Assembly (NCBI RefSeq): GCF_002775205.1
Contig: NC_036453.1
Location: forward strand, 8,395,103-8,459,102
From: Xiphophorus maculatus
Lineage: Eukaryota > Chordata > Actinopteri > Cyprinodontiformes > Poeciliidae
DNA: 64,000 bases
Reading direction: 5' to 3'
The notes under the pieces are model-generated. The model saw only the letters and a program-made list of their open reading frames with translations, was not told where the DNA came from and made no database searches. The position numbers were made by a program, and so were the translations under genes. Shown one piece after another: positions 30,300 through 42,100 of the stretch (position 1 is its first letter; each line of letters begins with the position of its first letter).

Positions 30300-33055
30300 C
30301 AGTAAACTTCATTTCTGAACTGTAACTTTTTAATCAATATTCAGGAGTTATTGGCTTAAAACAAACTGTTATTTCTTTCTGACAAGTTACTTTGTTTTGA
30401 GATATTTGCAGTAAAAACTGGACAAAAATACTTGGAAGGATTTTGTGTTTTCAGGAATATTAAAACCTGCCTGAAGCTTTTGCCAAAATTAGGATCATTA
30501 TTTTTTTAATATCTGTTAAGTGGTAACAATTCATTGGCAAAAATTTGGACCAAATTGAACTTTATACCAAATAATTAAGAATCAGTTTAACAAAAGAAAC
30601 TTCAAGTCCTGAGCCTGAAACCTGACATCACAAACAAACTGTCTCCATTTTATGTGAGCAACAGAAAAAGTCATAACAACAAAATTCTGATATTTAAACA
30701 ATCTGAAAACCTTTCATACTAAAGCTGAAGACATTATTTTCTCACTGTTTGACATGAAATCAGAGCAAAATTTCCCCGTTTAAATTTCTAAATGACAAGA
30801 TATTGAGAGTTAACAATATCTAAATATTGAGTTTTGGTGTGAAATGTGTTCATCGTCAACAGAACTGAAAACTTGGTAAAGATGGCGGCCGAGTCTCAAA
30901 CCATCATGGCTGAAAAGTCACTCCAACAGGAAGAAGCCAAATAAACGGAGAAAACCTCGACAATAAATTCATTTATTCTGATTAAACTGGAGGATGGAAA
31001 CGTTTGGCCATGATGGAGCCCCGTACATTTGACAGAATGAGGGGAAGAACTGATGCTTCATAAAATGGAGATCATTTTATGTGGAAATATTGACATAACA
31101 AGAAGTTAAAGCCTTTACATGAATTGATCTTTCAAATAAACAATAACTAATCAAACCATCAAATTAATCAAACTTTATCTTAAAGATGAGAAAAATCAAA
31201 AAGTCCTGATTTCTGTGGAAACGTTGAATCAAAGCTCAGCTGCAGCAGCAAACTAGAGGAAAGATCATTTTACTGAATTTTAAGCTACTAAACTTTGGAC
31301 ACTTGAAGAAGATGATGAAGAAGATGATGATCCATGAGTTTGTCGACGGGGCGAAAAAACTTTTCTCCTATTTAACGAACAGAAAACTAATCAGAAAACT
31401 ATGGCGATGCCATATAGACAGAAGCTTCGCAACGAAAATCACACAGCAGGATGAAAATGATCTTATGACGATTTCAACCATCTTGAAACAACTGATTTTC
31501 TGAAAAAAGTCAAAGTTTCAAATCAATCAATCAATCAATGGGATTTATTTGTACAGCAGGTTTCAGCAGCTGTCTACTGACGATCTTATTTTATGAATCA
31601 TATTGAATCTGTGTCGACCTTTTTGCTGGTTTGGCAAAATTAGGTCAGAAAAGCACCAAGAGTGATAAATAAATATAAATAATAATTTACTTCCAGATTT
31701 TTTACTTGCTGCAACATCAACTGCCCTTCACAAATAAAGCTGAACCTGCAGTTAAAAATATTATTTTTGTCTCATTATTCTGATGTTTGGAAAATCTAAA
31801 TATTTTTAGGCCAACCTGACCAAACCATGACGGCGGGTTTGATTTCATGTCAGACACCAAAAGCTGTTTTTTAGGGTTAACCTCAACCTTTTCATGTAAA
31901 CACTGTATAAAATACAATTTTATTTTTAAGATTAAAAGCTACTAAAATCATTAGAAGCTTAAAAAGCTGCTTCAGCTCCAGCTAAATGCTATAAGCTAGC
32001 TGCAGGTGTTGTTAGCCAACATCTAGTTTTACTTTAAATATCTTAGAAACAGAATTATGTTGGAACATTTCAAGTTTAGTCGTCATTTCTATCACAAAGA
32101 GCCACACAGTAAAAAACCAAAAGGTTTACTAAATGTCATAGCAGCTAGCCTAGCTTAGCCGATTGGATTAGCTTAGCTTGACTTTGTGTTTTAATATATT
32201 TAACCAACAATTATTAGTATAATAATGTATAAAGACACTCAAAAGCATTCTGTTTAAATGGAAAGTTAAACATTAATAAGTTTTATCATTTTTTAAAGTA
32301 GTATAGCAAAATGATTTCAGTTAAATATAACTTTCCTGAGGTTTAATTTTAAAGATTTAAGAAGTTTCAGTAAAATGATTAATAACTTTATTTAGTAAGT
32401 TTAATATATTTAATCAATCCCCATTCTCAAAATATTGGATTATTTCTGGATTATTTTTGGGACAGAAAACTGAGCCAGATTAAATTTAATGAATGTAAAC
32501 AGCAGCGCAGCTTAAAGTTAAATATTTACTTACTTTACAAAGAAATATTCTTAAAGTTTTCTTTGTGAAATAATTGACAAAATAGATTAAGTTACAAACT
32601 TATAAAGCCGATCAGTAGTTGAAAACATTTTAAAACTTCAGCACAGATTTTGTGTGAACTCTTTGAAACAACATGAAGCAGCTATTTTTACTCGCTGATC
32701 ATAGTTTCCCTTTAAGTTTGTTTGATTTTCTCGAGAGAAGTCGGGTTCTGGTGGAAAGTGGCTCTCCAGTGGGCGGGAAGTTTTCCATCTCTGATTGTTT
32801 GCTGCTGGTTTTTACAGAGAAAATTTATGATGTTTTCCTCAAACCTGAATCAGACACAACTCTGATAAAAATAGCAAAATATTAAATTACTGTGCATCTG
32901 ACCTCAATTAATCAGGTTTAGATGCGGCCATATTGGAACTCACAAAAACAAAGTCAGATGTTTTAAACACATGGTTCTAAATTTACTGTTTTATCTGCAC
33001 GGCTGAAATAAAATGTTATTTCTTCATGAAATTCTTACCAGTTTCATTGCATTAT

Positions 33056-33094
<39 letters not shown>

Positions 33095-35690
33095 CACGCT
33101 GGACTCTGAGTCCTAAATGCTGTTTTCTCTCCTAGTTCAGGTCTGCTGCAGTATTTCTCTTTATAAATATTGTAAATCATAAATGCTTTAGCTTCTGCTC
33201 TGCGTGTTTGTCGATTTTATTTTCCTATTCTTGTTTCGTTTTTTTCCCTCCATTTGTCCATTGCTTTATCGGTAAACAATAAAAGTATCACCAATGCAAA
33301 CTAACATGTTTATATTATTTTATGTCTTTTAGTGTAATGAACTGAGATCATTTAAATGGTAAAATAAATGGTAAATGGACTGAACGTATTTAGCGCTTTT
33401 CTAGTCATTTTGACCACTCAAAGCGCTTTACACTAGAGTCACATTCACCCAGTCGCACTAACAAACACACACACATTTATACACCGATACGCAGATCGGT
33501 AGGCAAGTTTTAAATAAATCATGATTGTAAATTTTTAAATATTATAGCTATGATATTGGTAAAACTTTAATTTCTCTGCGTTGATTTGACAGACGGGATG
33601 AGAATCACCTGATGTGTTTAAAGACATGACAGTTGATGTTTTTTATTTGTCCTCTGAAATATTGATAAAGTTATGAAAAATCAGAAAGAATGAAAGTACT
33701 TCTCATCTGAGACACAAACTTTTAAGATGTGTGAATAGATTTACCTGAACCGTTTATTGGAGAGATTTCTGAAAAACATCTGAGCAGGTGAACAAAATGC
33801 TCAGACTGACAGCAACAAATATAAATATAAATATAAATATAAATGGTTTCTGTGTTACCTTCAGAGATCCAGCCGCCTTCATTCTTCACTGTTTTGTTCA
33901 GCAGGTCGACTGTCAGCTCTGCTTCCTGTTTCAGCGTCTCCCCACATCCGTCGCTTTGTGGTTTCCACTGGTCACAGAGCAGAACTAATGAGGCCCCTCA
34001 CTTTATTATCTATATTTAGTTTTTTTTCTGCCAGGCCCCTCACTTTATTATCAATATTTAGCTTTTTTTCTTGCTCATTTTACAGTCATTCCTGCTGACC
34101 AGGGCCAGAACACAGCAACATTGTTTGCTCTATTCCAACATTGTCTTTTATTTTAACAGAAAAAACCTCAATCACTTCAACACTGGAGCTCAACTTGGGT
34201 TGCTAGGTAACAGGTTGGGCTCCTCTGGGGTTGCTAGGTAATGGGTTGGGCTCCTCTGGGGTTGCTAGGTAACAGGCTGGGGTTCTATGGGGTTGCTGGG
34301 TAACAGGAAGCTCCTCCTGATTTGTGGCGTTTCTTTCTGAAGTTTTTGAAACGGCTCATTTTCCAGACACTAAAAAACATAAATTTACTACCAAAACACA
34401 GCTGGGTGTTTTTTTAAGTGCTTTGGTTGTTTTTAGAACCCGTTGAAACCCAAATGGAGGAATAAAAATGTGCAAAATGTGAATTTCCCCTTCAAGACTC
34501 TCAACAATGACCAAATTTGACGGCAGATTGTTCCTCCTGAGCTCCTGTCAGTACTGATGTATGTCATAGTTTTCTGATTTTTATTGGTAAAAAAAAAATT
34601 ACAAATCATTTATTACTTTCCTTCCATTTTACGTTGATGCATTACTTTGTGTTGGTCTGTCATATAAAACTGGACTGCAATGCTTTGAAGTTTGTTTTTG
34701 TAACATGACAAAATGTGAAACACTTGAGGCAACATGGCTGAGAAACACACTAGCAGCCATTTTCCCCACGCAGACCAAGAGAAGATGACACACTTTTACA
34801 AGAAACCAGAAGCTTTGATCTTGGTGTGAAGAAAAGTGACTTGGGGGCCGAGAAGAGAAACGGCGTCTGCAGGGGAAACCTTGATTTTCAGAAGCCTCAG
34901 CAGAGCTCAGAAAAACTCTTTGCTCAGTAGAGGACCGAGAAAGAAAAACACTACATGACCAGACAGAAAAAAGTCTCCAAAAAGAAACAGACTGACATGA
35001 GCTGTTTCTACTTCATAAGAACAGAAAACTAGAGAAAGACTTTCAGCAAAAATGGATAAAATCTGAGAATAGATTTTACTCATTGAAATGTATTCACCAC
35101 AGACTTTGAGGAAGTCTGACATAGTTAAGGAATCCCTTTAAATAAATCTGCCAACAAATCAACATGGCCGTTATGAACAGGCCTGTCAACATCTTCACAT
35201 TTGTTTCTGTTGAGCTTAAAGCCAAGAATTAAAAACTGCAAGGATAGCAAGGATTGGGCAGCTAACAATTATTTTAGTCATCAATTAGTCTATTGATTAT
35301 TCTGATGATTATCAATTATTCTGATCAAAAAATTTCTGCGCTGCAGATACAACTGCATATATATTTCTGTACAATATCTAGGTATAGATATGTGTGTGTG
35401 TGTGTGTGTTGTCATTCTCATATCCCTTCCCCCCAATGACAAAATTCTAGGCCTGCCACATATTATATACGTAATTTAAATACATATTTTTAATTATTAT
35501 ATCAAAATGTATTGAGTCGGGGCTGCAGAGCCCAAGGCGCCATTTATACAAGAACCGCCTCTGTGGTTTGGTTTTATTGTTTGTACTTTCAATGACCTAT
35601 TATGGTGTTATAACAGTTATTATCATCATCAGTACTATCAGTAATATGCAGATAATCCAATCTGTCCTTTTAAACTCCACGTACGTACGG
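30300..35690. other. Intergenic region between divergent lat2 and kctd7
   Basis: No exon or RNA gene recognised in 5.4 kb. It contains a partial CACTGCAAAAAC-type MITE (30348-30463), a (TG)16 run (33059-33090), a common fish interspersed-repeat segment (33366-33510, GGTAAATGGACTG…TAGCGCTTTTCTAG), an (ATAAAT)n tract (33819-33844), the 31-bp array at 34198-34310, and a (TG)n run near 35392-35410. Several small open frames are no better than chance. Confidence 0.55.
34198..34310 (+). repeat. 31-bp tandem array carrying X-box-like motifs
   Basis: Four units of about 31 bp. Each contains GTTGCTAGGTAAC or a one- to two-base variant, starting at 34199, 34230, 34261 and 34292, exactly 31 bp apart. 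GTTGCY followed closely by RGYAAC is the inverted-repeat form of RFX-type X-boxes. Confidence 0.8.
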
Positions 35691-36112
35691 ACGTTAAAAT
35701 TCACTCTTACGTCACGCCACGTACGTTCCAAAGCTGGCGTAGCCCAGCGTGCTGACGTCCTGATAAATCCTTCCTTGAACAGCGATGCTGTTGAGGCTTC
35801 CCGTCACTGGAGGCGTCATTTCCCCGCTTTCGCTTCGCCTCTGCTGGGTGGTGGGCTGAGCTCCAGCCACACCCTCTTGTTGTTGTTGTCCCGGGAGGTC
35901 CGCTGCTGGTTCCGCGGCTCCAGACGTCTCCCTCTCCGCGGCAGCTGGCCCCGCCGGCCGCGTGCATGCAGCAGAATGGCTCGAGCGGCTCCATCGGCTC
36001 TGACGGCGGCAGGGAGCGGCAGGCTCTGTCCTTCAGCCCGCTGCCCGCCGCTACTACACGGGTGAGGCGGTTCATTCAGGAGCGACAGAGGACGCTGCCG
36101 CTGCCCAAAGTG
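35690..36112 (+). promoter_or_regulatory. CpG-rich promoter and 5' leader region of kctd7
   Basis: Sequence changes from AT-rich to GC- and CpG-rich here, with palindromic ACGTACGT, TTACGTCAC and GCTGACGTCC elements (CRE-like) near 35700-35760 and no clear TATA box. The CpG-rich block runs on through exon 1 and ends soon after the donor. The exact transcription start is not determined. Confidence 0.55.
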
Positions 36113-39100
36113 ATGGTGGTATTCTCGGCCGCTGGCGACGCGGACAAACCGAGCGATGCCATGTCCAGCTCGGACCCAACGGAGGAGGGCGACGGCGTCC
36201 GGAAGCCGCCGGCCTCCCCCTCTCCTTCCCTCTCCCCCTCCCCGAAGCACCGCGCACCGAGCAAGCCGCGCCGCGCCGCGCTGACCACCCCGGAGCCGCA
36301 GGAGGTGGGTAGGCCGCTTCACGGAAAGTCACCGCGCCGAGCATAATTTATTCACTAAATAACAACTAATGACGCTACACATAAAACAAAGCACTAAAAT
36401 GTGACCAGAGGCAGCCATTAAACACATTATATCTCCAATAACTCCACAGTTTGACTGTTTGGAGATATTTACTCTGCGGTCCGTGATTGGCTTAGCCGCC
36501 GAGCCGCGCGGTGATTGGCTGGGAGCCGTGTCACGTGGGTCTTAGTTTAAGCGTCTTATTTCTATTCAAACCTACTAAACCCAAGTCTCTGAGGAGCCAT
36601 CAGCAGTTCCCACAACATAGATCTATGGGGATAGATCAGCAATCCTATCAGTTAACAGAAGGACTGTTGACGCCAGATAGATGCATAGATTATTAATCCC
36701 ACTATATCAATGGATTTCCACTAAATAGACAGATGGATTATGTTTTCCTATTGGATGATTATATGGATTAAAATCCCATGAGATGAATAAATGGATGGAT
36801 TATTAATCCAGTGAGGGGAGGATGGATGGATTATTGCAGTGTTATAAAGTTTTTTTTGCTCGATCCTCTTTGTCTTGGTTTTCCAGATATGCAGCTAAGT
36901 ACAGTAGCAACACTAAACTGGTATTTAAATGTAAAAACAGAAATCACTTCTGTGTAAAATGAGTCGGGCGTATTTCGATTATTCCCATTTTTATAGAAAA
37001 ATAAGCCCCGTAAAATTGAGTGCATTTCTTTTAAACTTGAAACAGTTTCAAGGAGCTGCAGTTCTGGAGGCTGGACAGATGAAATGTGACTTTTGGCTCT
37101 GGATGATTCTGCTGTTCGACACTCTGAGTGTAACCGGGTTCTGCTTCACTCCACTGCACCAGGCCGGCCCCAGTAACCCCTCGACTCTGCGTTGTGTAGA
37201 TTTTTTAATGAAGACGAGTTTCTGGGTGATCAGGCAGTTTATTTCCTGAATGGGAACATATGGGGAGTTCAAATCAGTGCAACGGCTCCGCTTCACTCTG
37301 CACACTACAACAGAGCGTTAAGTTAGCCTTTAGCTTAGCACATAAAGTGTTTTACAATATTAACTAAACTAAAAGTACAAAAATTGGTACCAGGCACACA
37401 TATAGTAAATTTCACACTATTTGTCTAAGTTAATAAAAATGATGTTTTATGTGTTGCTAACACTTTTCTACTTTTCCACTTTTCACAGACTGGCACTGAG
37501 TGCAGGAGCCAGCAACATTTAACCAGCCACACAGAGAGGGGGCGCTGTTTCCCCATTGCACTGATACATATAAAGCAAGTGGGATTCTACAACTTAAACC
37601 TAAACACTGTTACATGAGCTTTGGTCAGACTATGGGAAGACACATTTATGTTTGAGGAGTCTGGATGTTTGAACCTGAAACGGTTAAAAATCAGCGTCTC
37701 TGGTGGGTTGTGAGAAAAGCTTGGTGTTTGAAGCCACTTCCTGTGCAGCTGCTTTGCAGCCGGAGCAGCAATAGAAATATTTATCGTGTATGGAGATAAA
37801 GCCAGAGGTCACCGGGTCACCGGGTCAGGCGCTTGGCTCTCGTTACTTCCAGGCTCAGATAAAACCTCAGGAAACGTCCAAAGCAGATTTTTGGGTTGTG
37901 GGGAAAATAATCTTGTTTTCATTTTTTTCTAGAACTAAAAAGCAACTTTAAAGGAGAAAACTGGCATTTCAGCAGTTAAAATCTCAGAATAAGCATAAAT
38001 ATTTGGCATGTATGGCAAAAACTGAAAATAAGATTATGGAAAAACACATTTCATAAATTTGTGTTGCTGTTTAAAATAGATTGTTTTTAGATCTTTTTAT
38101 AAATGAACCTTGTCATTTATTAAAAGGAAATAATAATACCCCATCGTGCATTACTCTGGAAATAACATCCAATTTACAAACAAAACATGTGAAACTTTAG
38201 ATTGAAATAGTTAAAATCCGTCACAACTCATAAATATCTGCGTCTGGTGACTGAAGCCTGGAATTAATAATTTCACAGCAAAACCCCCCAAAATCTCACC
38301 AAGTATTTTTGTCTATTTTCTACTGCAAATATCTGAATTCAGTTGAAACAAAACCAAAGTAACTTTTCAGTAAGATATAGGAGCTTTTTTAACTCAATAA
38401 TTATTAGGCCTGTCGCGATAAACGGTAAATCGATTAATCGTACGATAAATTAAAACTATCAACATCATTTTAATTATCGGCATTATCGTCTCTTCCGGCC
38501 TTTTCCTCTTTCTGTTGATGACACTGAATGAAAAAAGGCTCAACTCCGGTGCTCTCCACTGACCTCTGACCTCATTTCCTTAGTGTAAAGCCCAGAGCAG
38601 ACGACCCGATCTTAGAGCTGTCGGCCGATTGTCGACCCATTTTTAAACCCTGACAGACCAAACATTAGCCGACAGAAATCCTAGGTATAACGGTTCCATC
38701 GGGTTTGGTCCTGCCGTGTGGTGTCCAACAATGGGCACAAAATAATGGCTACAAGTTCAGTGAACTAATTTTAAAACCAGGCATTAATCAATGCTTTACT
38801 ACAATCTACCTGCAATGCATGTGGCTAGTGTCAGCGTAAAGTCCTGACTGAATGAAAATCATTAGAACCTGTTTACGTCACGTTAACGAAGAACAGCTGA
38901 AAAGTTACCGGGTTTATCAACTGCAGTAGCAATTTGGCTCCAACTCCTCCTCTTGTCATTTCTATATTCTTTGCATGTTGAATAAACATTAATGTTGTTT
39001 CCACATATCATCTCCAATGTCCGCTGTTGCTCCGTGTCAGCTGTTTGGGATTCCCCTCCATAATTTCCCCTCAGAAAACAGGAGGAGAATCCTGGCTTTC

Positions 39101-42100
39101 TGATTGGCTACCTGTCACATTCAACAGGTGTAGTTAAAGCTCCCAGTGGGGAAAAACTCCTGATTTAGATCAGAGGGGCAACGATGATCTACCGTAACAC
39201 ACCACACAATCTTAGAAAGACCAACGATCTAAGATTGTTGTAAGGAGAAAAATAGGAGCAAAAATCCTGTAGTGTGAATTATTGCATCAGGTAGTCGATG
39301 TGGCCATCTTCTCTATTTAAATCTAATTATTACTGAAGGGCAACATAATATACAGACTTCATAATCTTTTGGTTGAATGCAGTATTTATTTCCACTTTGG
39401 CTTTATGTTTAGTTTTTATCAAGTACATTTTTTGTTAATGGAGACTGAGAATCCATTTTGTTTTTGTTTGTTTTGTTTATCAGTTCCAGTGTTAAATATT
39501 CTTTTGAAAATAAAGTGCATCTATCTTGGGCAGGAAATCACATGCATTATTACATCATTTCCATTAAATCAGTGTAAAAAGGTCTTCAAACAATATTATC
39601 GTTTATCGCAATAATTTTTGAGACAATTAATCGTTGAGCAAAATTTGCTATCGTGACAGGCCTATAATTATTAGTAATAATTAAACACAATAATAAAAAC
39701 TGAGTTCAACTTGCAGTTCTTATAATGAGAACAATATCTTAGTTTAAATGAAATAATCTTAATCCTGGTAATTTTCCATCATTATTAATGAATTGTTGAC
39801 TTTTATATGTTGATGAAAATCTGTAAGTTATTTTAGTTTCTTTCTCAGATATTTGAACTAAACTAGACAATAAGACTTGTTGGGATTCAGTTTTTACAGT
39901 GAAGAAGGATGAATGTTGCTATGGGAACCATTGTGACTCGAAGCTGGTTCTGTTTGGTGAACTGTCCAGTTAATGGACCATCAATAACTGATTATTAGAT
40001 CTGTTTGTGATCAGTTTCCAGAGGTGATCTCCCTGAACGTGGGGGGAACGCTCTTCACCACGCGCCTGTCCACGCTGCGGCGCTACGACGACACCATGCT
40101 GGCCGCCATGTTCAGCGGGCGCCACTACATCCCGCGGGACGCCGAGGGCCGCTACTTCATCGACCGGGACGGCGCTTACTTTGGGTGAGCCCCGACCGGA
40201 ACCAGCACGCAGTCAGTTGTGTTGAAGAAAGTTTTAGTTTCTAAAAATCAAATGGTGTTCTCTGAGAGGCAGCTCGTTAAATCCTGACACGTTTTCATGG
40301 ATTCATCATTGAGAAGCAAACGGGCTGCGTCAGCATCGTTTCAGTGACGTCACCGCGGTGTATTTCTGCATTAAGTGGAAAATCTGCGAATGAAAGCAGA
40401 AAGAACGGACGAAACGCTGCAGAGGATTTTCATGTTTTTCCGAACTTCACTGAGATTCCTGATGAAATAAAAACACTGTAGAGAATTTATGCAAATTACA
40501 AACAAAGCTGTTGGCATAATTATGAAGTCATGTTTTTCAGTTTACAGTGCGGTCGCGTTAAAAAGATGCAATGTGATGAAGCCACCACAAGGAGGCGGTA
40601 AAGGACCAGATAAAAAATCTCTGTTCTTACAGTTTTAAACAATTAGTCTCTTTAAAACACATTTTTTATTATTGACTTTTCAGTTCTTTAAATTATTTTA
40701 ATAGTTTTTAACTTCTTTACTTTTACTGTTTCAACATTAACATTTAAGTGACTGAGGAAAAAGGTTATTTGTCGTTGATCTGTTGCAGATGAATAAAAGT
40801 GAAGTTATGGTGCAGTCTTTATTATATGGACTTATAGAGTAAATTATTATTAACCAGGAGACAAACTGTCTGTCTGAAGTTAAATCAGACCAGATTTCTC
40901 CTGTCTTAGGTCAGTTGGAATCACAAATTATTCATATTTGCTAAATGCCAACATCACAAGAGAGAGAATATGTCAGGTTTAATTATTAATGTCTTTAATC
41001 AGTTTTTCATTTTGAACTACCTTTGAATTCTAGATGATCAAACAATAAAAGAAGTTTGGTCCAATTTAACTTCAGACAGTGGGAGAAAAAAGTTTGTTTT
41101 ATTGATAGAAAACGTTTTTTATTCGGTGGATGGAAACTGCTGCGTATGTTTCAATCTTTCTAAGTGTGCCCACTCTGTCTTTATTTTAAAAATACATATT
41201 TAGATTGTTTCTTTAGTTTTTTAAGAGATGGTAATCATTTTGGTACGTAAACCTTTTATTCTGAAGACATAAAAACATCTCTTACACAATTTTAGTAAAT
41301 GGAAATAATTTTGGAAATTCTAACTGAAATGAAACTAAAGAAATTCAGCCTGATTGAAAAGGTGGAGAATCTTTTTATTCAGTGGATGGAAACTTCTGGT
41401 TTCAGCTGAACAAAGACTTTATATTTAATTCAGTCTCTACAAACAGAAATCAACCAAAATGGAAATTTGGTAGCTCAGTTTTACATAAAGCAGACTAGAA
41501 AAGCATTTTTTATTTCTTGATGAAGTTTAAAACTACCAGAATCCAGTTGAGTCATTTTAGACCTTAGATTTAATTTGATATTATGAATACAGAATTGACT
41601 TTTAATGTAATAAATGAAAAGATCTCATTTGGCGATCACAACCGGCCTTTATTAATTTGTAAATATATTTCTTGTTTCTTTAGGGTTTTATTTAACCTGT
41701 TTTTGTTCCGTTTTCCTAACTGAGCATTTCAGAGTGACTTTCTTCCATCTGAAGGGACATCCTGAACTTCCTGCGGGAAGGCGAGCTGCCGCAGCGGGAC
41801 CGGGTCCGGTTCGTCCACCGGGAGGCGCAGTACTACGCCATTGGGCCGCTGCTGGACCGCCTGGAAGAGACGCAGCCTCTGACCGGGGAGAAGGTCCGGC
41901 AGGCCTTCCTCGACCTGCTGCCCTACTACAGAGGTCTGACGCTAGCACAGCTAGCCGCTAGCTTTGCTAACATGGCTAGCTTCACAAATAAAACTAGAGG
42001 TTAGCTTTGCTAACACAGCTAGCTCCACTAACAAAGCTAGAGGTAAGCTTTGCTAACACAGCTAGCTCCGCTAACACGGCTAGAGGTTAGCTTGGCTAAC

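Noticed and set aside
35568-36322. Several overlapping long frames on both strands around kctd7 exon 1
   Set aside because: CpG-rich DNA leaves all frames open; only the frame continuous with the KCTD7 homology is supported.
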